From NCBI RefSeq assembly GCF_014132155.1, contig NZ_BLJQ01000006.1, forward strand, positions 64,501 through 128,500: a stretch of 64,000 bases of DNA, read 5' to 3'. The stretch is from Gluconobacter sp. Gdi. GTDB taxonomy: Bacteria; Pseudomonadota; Alphaproteobacteria; Acetobacterales; Acetobacteraceae. Below are positions 45,368-52,786 of this stretch, piece after piece. A program made the translations under genes and the position numbers. Below the pieces are notes generated by a model. That model did not search any database, had not been told where the DNA came from, and saw only the letters and a program-made list of their open reading frames with translations. Positions within the stretch are counted from its first letter, which is position 1, and every line of letters begins with the position of its first letter.

Positions 45368-46644
45368 TGTTTCTGGTCCAGTGGGAGAAGGCCCGTCTGT
45401 CCGTAGCGGCGAGCGTAGAAAAGAACTGCGAGATAGGATGGCAGAACGAGGAGGGCGAACATTGCCTGAAACCCGACATAAGGCTTCAGCAGGACATAGA
45501 TCTGCGGAATGATCGCACCGCCGCTATACGCCATGACAATCAAGGCCGATGCCAACGGGGTCCAAGGGCCGGCACCCCGAATGGCAATTGGGAAGATCGT
45601 CGGCATGATCATAGCATTTGTGGCGCCCAGCAGAGCGACGCAAAGTACTGACGCGTAACCATGCGTCAGGAAGGCCGCAATGGTCAGGATGCAGCCGCCA
45701 ATGCAGGAGAACTCAAGAAAGCGCTCCTGCGTGATGATGCGTGGAACAACGACGAACCCGGCGACATAACCCGCCAGCATTCCGGCTAGGGTCAGGGAGG
45801 TGAAGAACTTGGTCTCGCTTAGGGGAAGACCAAAGCCCTGCCCATATGTGCCGATGGCATCACCCGCCATGACTTCGATGCCGACATAGATGAACATGGC
45901 CGCAATGCCGAAGACGAGATGCGGCCGGAAAATCTTCTCACTGCTTCCGCTCACGCTTGGAAGTGGCGGAGCCTGAAGTTCCGGCAGGGGGAAAAAGATC
46001 ACGCCCACGGCAGCGACTACAAGAACAACAGCCATGCTCATATAGGGCGCATAAATGGCATGGACGAAGCTGTTTAGAATGGCGTCTCGTGCTTCTGGTG
46101 TTGCAGCAAGCTGCGCTTTCTCAGCGACATTCCCGATATCGCCCATGACGACTGTGGCCAGGACGATAGGCGCCAGAATGCCGGCAAATTTATTGCAGAC
46201 ACCCATGATGGCAATACGCTGGGCGGCGCGTTCCGAAGGGCCCAGCAAGCTGACCAGCGGGTTGATGACGACCTGCATCAGTGCAAGGCCAGAACCCAGC
46301 ACCAGAAGCCCGGCCAGTGCGCCGCCATAAATGCGCATGGAGACGAATTGCCCGAAGAGGGCCACGCCTGCCGCACATAAAACCAGTGCTCCAGACAGAC
46401 CGCGACGCAGACCCAGTGAACGGGCAACAAAGGATGCGGGGATGGAGAACAGGAAATACGACAGGTAGAAGACCAGAGGCACCAGAAAAGCGCTGACGTC
46501 TCCCAGTGAGAACGCAACCCGGACGAACGAGATTAGCGGCCCGTTCAGCCAGGTCACAAAACCCATCATGAAGAAGATGGCGGCGGCAACACCAAGTGGA
46601 CCAAGGCCGTATGAGCCAGTCAGGCTGTCCGGGGAACGATTCAT
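45364..46644 (-). CDS. FucP/NagP-type MFS sugar permease
   Basis: A 426-residue major-facilitator protein with about twelve hydrophobic segments. It belongs to the fucose-galactose-glucose:H+ symporter branch: ALMQVVINPLVSLLGP with the conserved Pro/Asn, MGVCNKFAGILAPIV, and the mid-protein break before RPHLVFGIAAMFIYVGIEVMAGDAIG. In this operon it is expected to import N-acetylhexosamine. It overlaps kbaZ upstream and nagA downstream by four bases each, a strong sign of one transcript. Confidence 0.88.
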   Translation of the reverse strand: MNRSPDSLTGSYGLGPLGVAAAIFFMMGFVTWLNGPLISFVRVAFSLGDVSAFLVPLVFYLSYFLFSIPASFVARSLGLRRGLSGALVLCAAGVALFGQFVSMRIYGGALAGLLVLGSGLALMQVVINPLVSLLGPSERAAQRIAIMGVCNKFAGILAPIVLATVVMGDIGNVAEKAQLAATPEARDAILNSFVHAIYAPYMSMAVVLVVAAVGVIFFPLPELQAPPLPSVSGSSEKIFRPHLVFGIAAMFIYVGIEVMAGDAIGTYGQGFGLPLSETKFFTSLTLAGMLAGYVAGFVVVPRIITQERFLEFSCIGGCILTIAAFLTHGYASVLCVALLGATNAMIMPTIFPIAIRGAGPWTPLASALIVMAYSGGAIIPQIYVLLKPYVGFQAMFALLVLPSYLAVLFYARRYGQTGLLPLDQKQ

Positions 46645-47927
46645 GTCACTTCGGCTCCACAGGCCTGATCGTACAGGCCAAGAACTGTGTCGATTGCGGA
46701 AAGAATGATGTTGCGCGGATGCCGTGGAAGACGCCCATCGCGGATTTTTTCGTACTGCACCGGCAGGAACTGGCTCAGAAGCGGGTCTGGCAGCCCTGTT
46801 TCCTCAAGCTGGCGCAGAAGCGTTTCAACGGCGGCTTCCGCATCAGGTTGAGGCCAGTAATAGCGGATGCGGTCGCTGTAAGCGTAGTGACGGAGAATGG
46901 CGAGCTTGCTCTCTGTGCCTTCGTAATGCCCACGCCACTGCGCGGGCTGCTCAGTCATGATCCGTTCCATAACTACCCGCAGGCTTTTCTGCTGTGGCAG
47001 AAGGACGGAGCGGATGCTGTCCAGCCCATACAGGGCTTCACGCAGGGCAAAGGTCAGGCCCGGTCCGACTTTCAGGAGCAGGAAGCCGTCTTCCACAAGG
47101 GCGCGTAGGGCGGAAAGGGGCTGATAATCGGTTGAATGTGCCTCGAAGATCTGACCCGGCATTTGGTTCAGTATGGCCGAGAGGGACTGCGCGCGCGGCC
47201 GGTCGTAAATCACCACATCTTCCACACCGAATTCCACTCCTGGCTGAACGACAAGCCCGATCACACGGCCCCAGACATCATCGCCCAGAACCCGGCGGAA
47301 CAGCGTTTTGTGAACCTGAAGTGTTGCAGTGGCAGCGTCCGGAGAGGTTGGCTCCAGATGGTCCAGAGCTTCAGCCGCACCACCCGGAACGGGGACTTCC
47401 GTTCCAATGATATAGACGGCCTGACCGGGAGCCGCGCTTTCGGCGCGCTGTGCAAGGGCGCAGGCGCGCTCGGCAACGGTTTCATCGGAAAGCGCAACCG
47501 GTTCGCCCGCGCAGCCCATGCTGGCATCGAGGTGCAGCTTTACGAAGCCCGCTTTTGCAAAGGTTTCGATCATGGTCAGGGCTTTGTCCATGGCCTTCTG
47601 CGGAGGCAGGGATTTCCATGGATTGGGCCCAAGATGGTCGCCGCCCAGCAGAACAAGATGCGCCGGGCAGCCGACCTTAGCGGCAATTCCAAGCACAAGA
47701 TCCCGGAAATCTGCCGGGGTCATGCCAGTATAACCCCCATCCTGATTGACCTGATTGCAGGTCGCCTCGATCAGAACATGTCTCTTGGTCCGGGCAGCGC
47801 GTTGAAGTGCTGCCTCCAGCACCAGTGGGTGTGCGGAACAGACAGAGGTCAGGCCTTGACGTTGGGCTTTCGGAACGTCTGGATCGTGCGTCTGGCGAAC
47901 GAGGTTCAGGAACGGAGAAAGGCTCAT
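46641..47927 (-). CDS. kbaZ: Tagatose-1,6-bisphosphate aldolase subunit KbaZ/GatZ
   Basis: A 428-residue member of the GatZ/KbaZ family, a TIM-barrel-like subunit needed for stability and full activity of the class II tagatose bisphosphate aldolase whose catalytic partner is KbaY/GatY. Features are SVCSAHPLVLEAALQ, IEATCNQVNQDGGYTGM, HLVLLGGDHLGPNPW and EAHSTDYQ. No KbaY/GatY gene is in the window. The presence of KbaZ implies that the pathway runs through tagatose phosphates, so the cluster points to galactosamine-type sugars. Three bases separate it from the upstream SIS gene. Confidence 0.9.
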   Translation of the reverse strand: MSLSPFLNLVRQTHDPDVPKAQRQGLTSVCSAHPLVLEAALQRAARTKRHVLIEATCNQVNQDGGYTGMTPADFRDLVLGIAAKVGCPAHLVLLGGDHLGPNPWKSLPPQKAMDKALTMIETFAKAGFVKLHLDASMGCAGEPVALSDETVAERACALAQRAESAAPGQAVYIIGTEVPVPGGAAEALDHLEPTSPDAATATLQVHKTLFRRVLGDDVWGRVIGLVVQPGVEFGVEDVVIYDRPRAQSLSAILNQMPGQIFEAHSTDYQPLSALRALVEDGFLLLKVGPGLTFALREALYGLDSIRSVLLPQQKSLRVVMERIMTEQPAQWRGHYEGTESKLAILRHYAYSDRIRYYWPQPDAEAAVETLLRQLEETGLPDPLLSQFLPVQYEKIRDGRLPRHPRNIILSAIDTVLGLYDQACGAEVT

Positions 47928-47930
47928 GAA

Positions 47931-48884
47931 TCAGGCGATCGTCACAACTTTGGTCAGATGACGAGGGGCCAGAGTATCCAATCCCTTTGAGCGCGCGATA
48001 TATTCGCCGAAAAGCTGAAGCACTGGCAGAACGACCAGCGGGCGAACATCTGCGCCTTCCTTAACGGAAAGAGAGACGGTGCCGGGGCCACCAATGCCGA
48101 GAACGCGTGCGCCCTTGCCGATCAGATCCTTGGCAAGAATGCTCTCTTCTTCCAGCGTGTCTGGGTGGTACAGGAAGACGACGAGAGAGCTGTTATCAAT
48201 CAGGCTGATCGGGCCGTGACGGTATTCCAGTGGATGATGCGCCTCCGTCTGGCTGAGGCTCATTTCCTGAAGTTTCAGGGAGCCTTCGCGGGCAACGCCA
48301 TAAAGTGCTCCAGCGCCCAGGAACACGAAATGGGAACGGCCTTCGATTAGAGCCTTGAGCTGCGGATCTGCAGCGTTAAGGAGTTCCTCGGCAGCCTCTG
48401 TTGTTTCCGGCATGACGGAAATACCCGCATAACGCAGGCCCATCAGCAGCATCAGACTGGCCGAAGCCGTCATGACGATGCCTTCTTCCGCATGGGTTTT
48501 GGCCAAGACGGTTTCGTCTGCGTTCTTCTCGAGACTGGTGTCTTCCGCGCAGGTGAAAGCTGTAACGTGCAGCCCGCTCTTTCGGCTTTCGATGGCAGCG
48601 GCGACTGTCTCAGTCGACTCTCCGCTGCGTGAAAGAGCCAGAATGTTTGGGCGGATTGAGGACGGCACATAATCCTGCGGGCGGCGTGTCCACTCATTGC
48701 CTGCGACGGCACGGGAAAACATACCATTGGCGTTCAGGCTTGCCGCGATTGAATCCGCAATATGAACAGATGTTCCACATCCCACGACGACTGTGAAAGT
48801 CTCCGGGTCCGGATGGACATCCTGCATGTCTACCTGGTTCCAGAGTGGAAACTGTTCGCGAATACCGCGCTCAGTAGCGTTCAT
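47931..48884 (-). CDS. agaS: SIS-domain amino-sugar-6-phosphate deaminase/isomerase (AgaS/NagB-II type)
   Basis: A 317-residue two-SIS-domain protein. The first domain has VVVGCGTSVHIADSIA and ALSRSGESTETVAAAIE, the second has FVFLGAGALYGVAREGSLKLQEMS with QTEAHHPLEYRHGPISL. It lacks a glutaminase domain, as expected for AgaS (galactosamine-6-P deaminase/isomerase) or NagB-II (glucosamine-6-P deaminase) rather than GlmS. ATG 48884 has AAAGG seven bases upstream; reading continues open into the kinase gene but is a shadow. It starts 11 bases after the kinase stop. Confidence 0.85.
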   Translation of the reverse strand: MNATERGIREQFPLWNQVDMQDVHPDPETFTVVVGCGTSVHIADSIAASLNANGMFSRAVAGNEWTRRPQDYVPSSIRPNILALSRSGESTETVAAAIESRKSGLHVTAFTCAEDTSLEKNADETVLAKTHAEEGIVMTASASLMLLMGLRYAGISVMPETTEAAEELLNAADPQLKALIEGRSHFVFLGAGALYGVAREGSLKLQEMSLSQTEAHHPLEYRHGPISLIDNSSLVVFLYHPDTLEEESILAKDLIGKGARVLGIGGPGTVSLSVKEGADVRPLVVLPVLQLFGEYIARSKGLDTLAPRHLTKVVTIA

Positions 48885-48895
48885 AAGAAAACCTT

Positions 48896-49855
48896 TCAGG
48901 CCCCTGAGCCTACGGTGTCGAGGGTACGGGAGAGGGATTGAATCCAATGTATATCTGCGGCCCATCCGGCCTGGCGGGCAGCAGAAATGAGGCCTCCGCC
49001 AATGGGAGGGAGAAGGGGCGGGCGAGGCGCTCCGCATTGTTTTGCGATGGCATTTCGCAGGTACGCGCTTTGAAGCGTACCGCCCGCATAGCTCCAGGGA
49101 AGGTCTAATCCCGGCATTTTTCTACGCGCCGCAATGATATGCGTGGCCAGATCAGATGCAGCCTGATCCAGAAGAGCCATGGCCGGGACACAACCGTCTT
49201 CGGCCAGAACAGATACGTGACGGGCGAGAGCTGCAACGGCAGAGCGAGGATGCTCAAGGGTGCCATACCACTCCAGAAGAGCAGGCGTGCAGAGTTCCGG
49301 GCTGGATGGCAGGCCCATGGCCGCAGTGAAGGGGGCCAGGAAGCAGGCGTCCTGCGTGTTTCGACCATCGAGAATGTGCGTCAGAAGTGCCAGGGCGTTT
49401 CGGCCAATCTGGTAGGCGCTGCCTTCATCGCCAAATAGGCTCCCCCATCCACCGACCCTGCAATGTTTTCCAGCAGCATCGGAAGCCCAGGCCATGGAGC
49501 CTGTTCCAGAGAGGAGAAGAATGCCGGGCTGTCCCCCAAATGCGGCTGAGCAGGCCATATCCACGTCATTTGTGAGGGAGTATGGAATGTCTTTAAGGTT
49601 TTCGGAGACAGCATTTTTTTGCCGGGCGCAAAGCGTTTCACTTTCGCCGTATCCGGCTAGTCCAAGTCCGACAGACTGGGTCTCGGCTGGGAGTGCCTGA
49701 AGGAGGCCTGTCAGCCTCTCGCGCCAGAAGGGTTGGTCAAAAGGGTTTGTTCCACCTGTCTGCCGGCTCACGGCGACTGTTCCATCCTGACGAAGGACAA
49801 CAAGGAGAGTCTTGCTGCCCCCGCCATCAATCGCTGCGATACAGGGTTCAGTCAC
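48896..49855 (-). CDS. BadF/BadG-type N-acetylhexosamine kinase
   Basis: A 319-residue ATPase of the BadF/BadG/BcrA/BcrD family. In this family the sugar-kinase branch phosphorylates N-acetylglucosamine or N-acetylgalactosamine. Visible motifs are AIDGGGSKTLLVV (phosphate 1), NDVDMACSAAFG, LLSGTGSMAWA (phosphate 2) and GGWGSLFGDEGSAYQIG. It is the first gene of the operon, starts with GTG, and is divergent from the DeoR gene. AgaK in the Shewanella GalNAc pathway is of this type, which supports the pathway inference, but the substrate is not proven here. Confidence 0.88.
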   Translation of the reverse strand: MTEPCIAAIDGGGSKTLLVVLRQDGTVAVSRQTGGTNPFDQPFWRERLTGLLQALPAETQSVGLGLAGYGESETLCARQKNAVSENLKDIPYSLTNDVDMACSAAFGGQPGILLLSGTGSMAWASDAAGKHCRVGGWGSLFGDEGSAYQIGRNALALLTHILDGRNTQDACFLAPFTAAMGLPSSPELCTPALLEWYGTLEHPRSAVAALARHVSVLAEDGCVPAMALLDQAASDLATHIIAARRKMPGLDLPWSYAGGTLQSAYLRNAIAKQCGAPRPPLLPPIGGGLISAARQAGWAADIHWIQSLSRTLDTVGSGA

Positions 49856-49893
49856 GGCCAGGCTTTCTTTGCGGGTAGTAGGATCCTCATCTG

Positions 49894-49923
49894 ATCAGAC
49901 TAGTCAGAGGCCAGTCATGTCAA
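49894..49923 (-). promoter_or_regulatory. Candidate sigma-70-type promoter of the amino-sugar operon
   Basis: On the minus strand TTGACA (49918-49923) and TCTGAT (49894-49899) are spaced 18 bases apart, about 40 bases before the kinase start. The -35 is perfect and the -10 matches four of six consensus bases. Confidence 0.45.
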
Positions 49924-49937
49924 GTCATCTTTCTGAG

Positions 49938-49955
49938 CGAAACGTTCCGATTTCG
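49938..49955. promoter_or_regulatory. Candidate DeoR-type operator
   Basis: CGAAA at 49938-49942 and TTTCG at 49951-49955 form an inverted repeat with an eight-base spacer, next to the -35 of the amino-sugar operon and between the divergent genes. DeoR/AgaR-like regulators often recognise repeats containing TTTCG-type pentamers, so this is a plausible site. Confidence 0.4.
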
Positions 49956-50033
49956 ATCATTTTATGCGTGCTTTTTGAAAAATATGGGTATGCTTCGGCG
50001 CACCGTGTCATGGCTCAGTAGGGAGAGCGTCTT

Positions 50034-50816
50034 TTGGCTTCTGACCGGCTGGCTCAGATCCGGCATTACCTTTACCTGAACGGAATGAGTGGTGTCCACG
50101 AACTGGCCCGACAGGTGGATGCCTCTCTTGCGACGATCCGGCGGGATCTTCAGTTACTTGAAGAGCAGGGCATTGTCATCCGGACACGCGGCTGTGCTTC
50201 CTTGACTGCTTCCATCGATCGAGAGGTCGCGTTTGAGGCGCGGGAAAATCACGCACTTGAACATAAGCGAGCCATTGCGGATCTGGCTTTTTGCCGTATC
50301 GAGCGAGGATCAAAGGTTTTCTTTGATGCCGGGACAACCGTTCTGCAGCTCGCGCGGCGTCTGCGCATTTCTCCCATGCCACTGACGGTCTTTTCCAACA
50401 ATATCATGGTTTCGGAAATGCTGAGCGGTGTTGAAGGTGTCGAGACGATTCTTCTGGGTGGCAGAGTGAGGCATACCAATCGCAGTCTGGTCGGACTTTT
50501 GGCAGAGCAGGCACTGGAGAAACTCTGGTTCGATCAGGTATTTCTCGGCGCCAGTGCTGTGCAACCAGATGCGACGATTTCGACGCCTGATGAGGAAGAG
50601 GCCAGGCTCAACGCGCTTATGATGAAGCGGACGGAGACGTGCTTTCTTCTTGTGGATAGCACAAAATTTGCGCGCCACTCCACTTACAGTGTTGGGTTCC
50701 TGGATCAGGTTTCCTGTATATTTACAGACACCGATCTTGATGCCCGACAGGTTCAGTCTCTGCGAGACGAGGGGCATGACGTCGTGCTCGCAGGGCATGC
50801 AGAAGGAAAAATATAG
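50034..50816 (+). CDS. DeoR/GlpR-family transcription regulator
   Basis: A 260-residue repressor with an N-terminal helix-turn-helix (MSGVHELARQVDASLATIRRDLQLLEEQGIVIRTRG) and a DeoR C-terminal sugar-phosphate sensor (FFDAGTTVLQLARRL, FSNNIMVSEML, LLGGRVRHTNRSLVG, VDSTKFARHSTYSVG). It starts with TTG, with GGAGAG six bases upstream. Being divergent from the kinase-deaminase-kbaZ-permease-nagA operon, it likely represses that operon and responds to a sugar phosphate. Its stop codon is one base before the next gene, so it may also be cotranscribed with the ureide genes. Confidence 0.9.
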   Translation: MASDRLAQIRHYLYLNGMSGVHELARQVDASLATIRRDLQLLEEQGIVIRTRGCASLTASIDREVAFEARENHALEHKRAIADLAFCRIERGSKVFFDAGTTVLQLARRLRISPMPLTVFSNNIMVSEMLSGVEGVETILLGGRVRHTNRSLVGLLAEQALEKLWFDQVFLGASAVQPDATISTPDEEEARLNALMMKRTETCFLLVDSTKFARHSTYSVGFLDQVSCIFTDTDLDARQVQSLRDEGHDVVLAGHAEGKI

Positions 50817-50817
50817 G

Positions 50818-51198
50818 ATGCTGAATGACCCCAAAATTCTGGCTGAGGTTTCAGGCCTGGCTGATCTTTATGAAAAAGCGTTGGGTGAAAATGATCTTCA
50901 GATACTGGATGATCTCTTCTATGCGGGGCCAGAGACGGTCCGGTACGGGGTTGGTGAAAATCTCTACGGCATCGAAGAAATCAGGGCGTTCCGGAAGCAG
51001 CGTCCAGGTGGTTCTCCCCCACGGGATGTGCTGAAACGCGTCATCACGGTTATCGGCCAGCATGCCGCCGTGGTTGATCTGGAGTTTCAACGCCGGGGCG
51101 GTTCGAAGATCGGTCGGCAGAGTCAGACATGGTTTCGTACACAGAATGGCTGGAAGATTCTGGCTGCGCATGTTTCCCTGATGGCCGACATATCCTGA
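50818..51198 (+). CDS. hpxZ: HpxZ/AtzH-type SnoaL-like protein
   Basis: A 126-residue cone-fold (SnoaL/NTF2-like) protein of the HpxZ/AtzH family. HpxZ sits in the Klebsiella oxalurate operon and AtzH in the triazine operon, where AtzH decarboxylates 1,3-dicarboxyurea. Family-like features here are LYEKALGENDLQILDDLFY, VRYGVGENLYGIEEIRAFR and a WFRTQNGWKILAAHVS ending. I infer that it acts beside the HpxY amidase on oxalurate or its breakdown products. It begins one base after the DeoR stop, and is followed by hpxX and hpxY on the same strand. Confidence 0.85.
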   Translation: MLNDPKILAEVSGLADLYEKALGENDLQILDDLFYAGPETVRYGVGENLYGIEEIRAFRKQRPGGSPPRDVLKRVITVIGQHAAVVDLEFQRRGGSKIGRQSQTWFRTQNGWKILAAHVSLMADIS

Positions 51199-51229
51199 AG
51201 ACTGACTCTGAAGAGGCAACGGCAGCAGC

Positions 51230-51409
51230 ATGAATCTTTTGGAAGATAACGAGATCGAGGTGCTCGCAAAGGCAAATGGCCTTGTGATACCCGCTGAATT
51301 TCATAAGGGGGTTCGGATGAACCTCGACCTTCTGCGTTCCTACGCAACCCTGATTGAGGGATTGGAACTGTCCGACAGGCTTGAACCTGCGTTCGAGTAC
51401 GAACCATGA
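51230..51409 (+). CDS. hpxX: HpxX/AtzG-type small subunit, 59 residues
   Basis: A 59-residue protein resembling AtzG, a GatC-like small subunit that stabilises the AtzE amidase. The start is ATG 51230, 31 bases after hpxZ, and the stop TGA overlaps the hpxY start by four bases, the coupling expected for a subunit and its partner. It has the helical pattern VLAKANGLVIPAEFHKGVRMNL followed by DLLRSYATLIEGLEL seen in such subunits. The gene is short and easily missed. Confidence 0.85.
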   Translation: MNLLEDNEIEVLAKANGLVIPAEFHKGVRMNLDLLRSYATLIEGLELSDRLEPAFEYEP

Positions 51410-52740
51410 GCGGGCTTGAATTTCGCACGCTGGACATTGCTGCGCGTGTTCGAAGCGGCGAGTTATCTGCAACAGACGTAACCAAAGCGGTTTTTGCAGA
51501 CATCGCCGAGCGGGATGGAGCATTGAATTGCGTCACGCGTCCCCTTACGGATCGTGCATTTGCCGCTGCCGCTGCGGTTGATTCTGCTGTTGCGGAAGGC
51601 CGTGATCCTGGCGCTTTGGCGGGTGTTCCATTTGGGATCAAGGATCTGTTTGATGTGGCCGGTCAGGTTACGACAGCGGGTTCGAAGGTGCTGGCAAATG
51701 ATCCGCCTGCGACGCGGGATGCCGCACTCGTGGCACGTCTGATCGAAGCTGGAGCTATTCCTGTAGCTCTGACCAACATGGACGAATTTGCTTACGGCTT
51801 TGCGACGGACAATGCCCACCATGGCGTCACGCGCAACCCTCATGCGTCGGATCATCTGGCGGGTGGTTCGTCTGGTGGATCGGCGGCTGGGGTGGCAGCG
51901 CGCCTGTTTTCGCTTGGTCTGGGGTCCGATACCAACGGGTCCATCCGTGTTCCAGCCTCTTTGTGTGGCGTTTGGGGGCTTCGGGGAACGCAGGGGCGTT
52001 TTCCAATTGAGGGTAGCTACCCGTTTGTTGCCAGCCTCGACACAGTTGGGCCTTTTGCGGACAGTGCGGGCGGCTTGAGAGCATGTTTTGAGGCATTGGT
52101 ACGGACGGAAAACGCACCTGTTGATGTTGGTGGCTTGAAAGTGGCGCGCCTGGGTGGATGGTTTGCGGAGAACATGTCCGCTTCCATGCAGGAGGCAGTA
52201 GACGCACTGGCGGCCCGGCTTGGTGCCAAAAACACGGTGGAACTCCCTGAAGTCGCGCGGGCGAGAGCGTCTGCTTTCGTGATCAGCGCCTCGGAAGGAG
52301 CAGCATTGCATCTGCATCGGCTGCGCACACAGGCGAAAGATTACGATCCGTCGGTGCGTGACCGTCTGCTTGCAGGCGCCCTTTTGCCGGCTTCCCTGAT
52401 TTTTCAGGCGCATCGTCTGAGAAACTGGTTCCGCGCACGGATGCATGAGGCGTTTGCTGATGCAGATATTCTGCTGGCGCCTGCTGTGGTGGGTGAGGCA
52501 CCACGCTTTGATCAGCCATTGATTGAAGTAGGGGGTAAAATGGTCTCTGCGCGTGCCAATCTGGGGCTTTATACGCAACCGCTGACGTTGGCAGGCTTCC
52601 CGGTTTTGACGATCCCGATGAAAACGGCAGGACTACCTCTGGGAGCTCAGCTTATTGCGCGCCCGGGCAGGGAAGATCTGCTGCTGGCTCTAGGGGAATC
52701 CCTTGAGCGGGATGGAACTGCCGAAGCTCGATTGGTCTGA
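51406..52740 (+). CDS. hpxY: AtzE/HpxY-type amidase
   Basis: A 444-residue amidase-signature enzyme. The Ser-cisSer-Lys triad is seen as Lys in PFGIKDLFDVAG, the cis-Ser in GGSSGGSAAGVAARL and the nucleophile Ser in GSDTNGSIRVPASLCG. With HpxX and HpxZ it matches the Klebsiella hpxXYZ set linked to oxalurate use and the AtzE-AtzG-AtzH set that hydrolyses 1-carboxybiuret. The probable reaction is hydrolysis of oxalurate or a related carbamoyl compound; purified activity is not proven for this organism. It overlaps hpxX by four bases. Confidence 0.87.
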   Translation: MSGLEFRTLDIAARVRSGELSATDVTKAVFADIAERDGALNCVTRPLTDRAFAAAAAVDSAVAEGRDPGALAGVPFGIKDLFDVAGQVTTAGSKVLANDPPATRDAALVARLIEAGAIPVALTNMDEFAYGFATDNAHHGVTRNPHASDHLAGGSSGGSAAGVAARLFSLGLGSDTNGSIRVPASLCGVWGLRGTQGRFPIEGSYPFVASLDTVGPFADSAGGLRACFEALVRTENAPVDVGGLKVARLGGWFAENMSASMQEAVDALAARLGAKNTVELPEVARARASAFVISASEGAALHLHRLRTQAKDYDPSVRDRLLAGALLPASLIFQAHRLRNWFRARMHEAFADADILLAPAVVGEAPRFDQPLIEVGGKMVSARANLGLYTQPLTLAGFPVLTIPMKTAGLPLGAQLIARPGREDLLLALGESLERDGTAEARLV

Positions 52741-52744
52741 GTAT

Positions 52745-52780
52745 GAGAAGGAGGCGCTTTTACAGGAGCGCCTCCTTCTC
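52745..52780. terminator. Hairpin between convergent amidase and HpxW genes
   Basis: A perfect 14-base-pair stem (GAGAAGGAGGCGCT with AGCGCCTCCTTCTC) with an eight-base loop stands between the two convergent genes. It is followed by TTG without a long T run; its position supports bidirectional termination. Confidence 0.7.
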
Positions 52781-52786
52781 TTGAAG

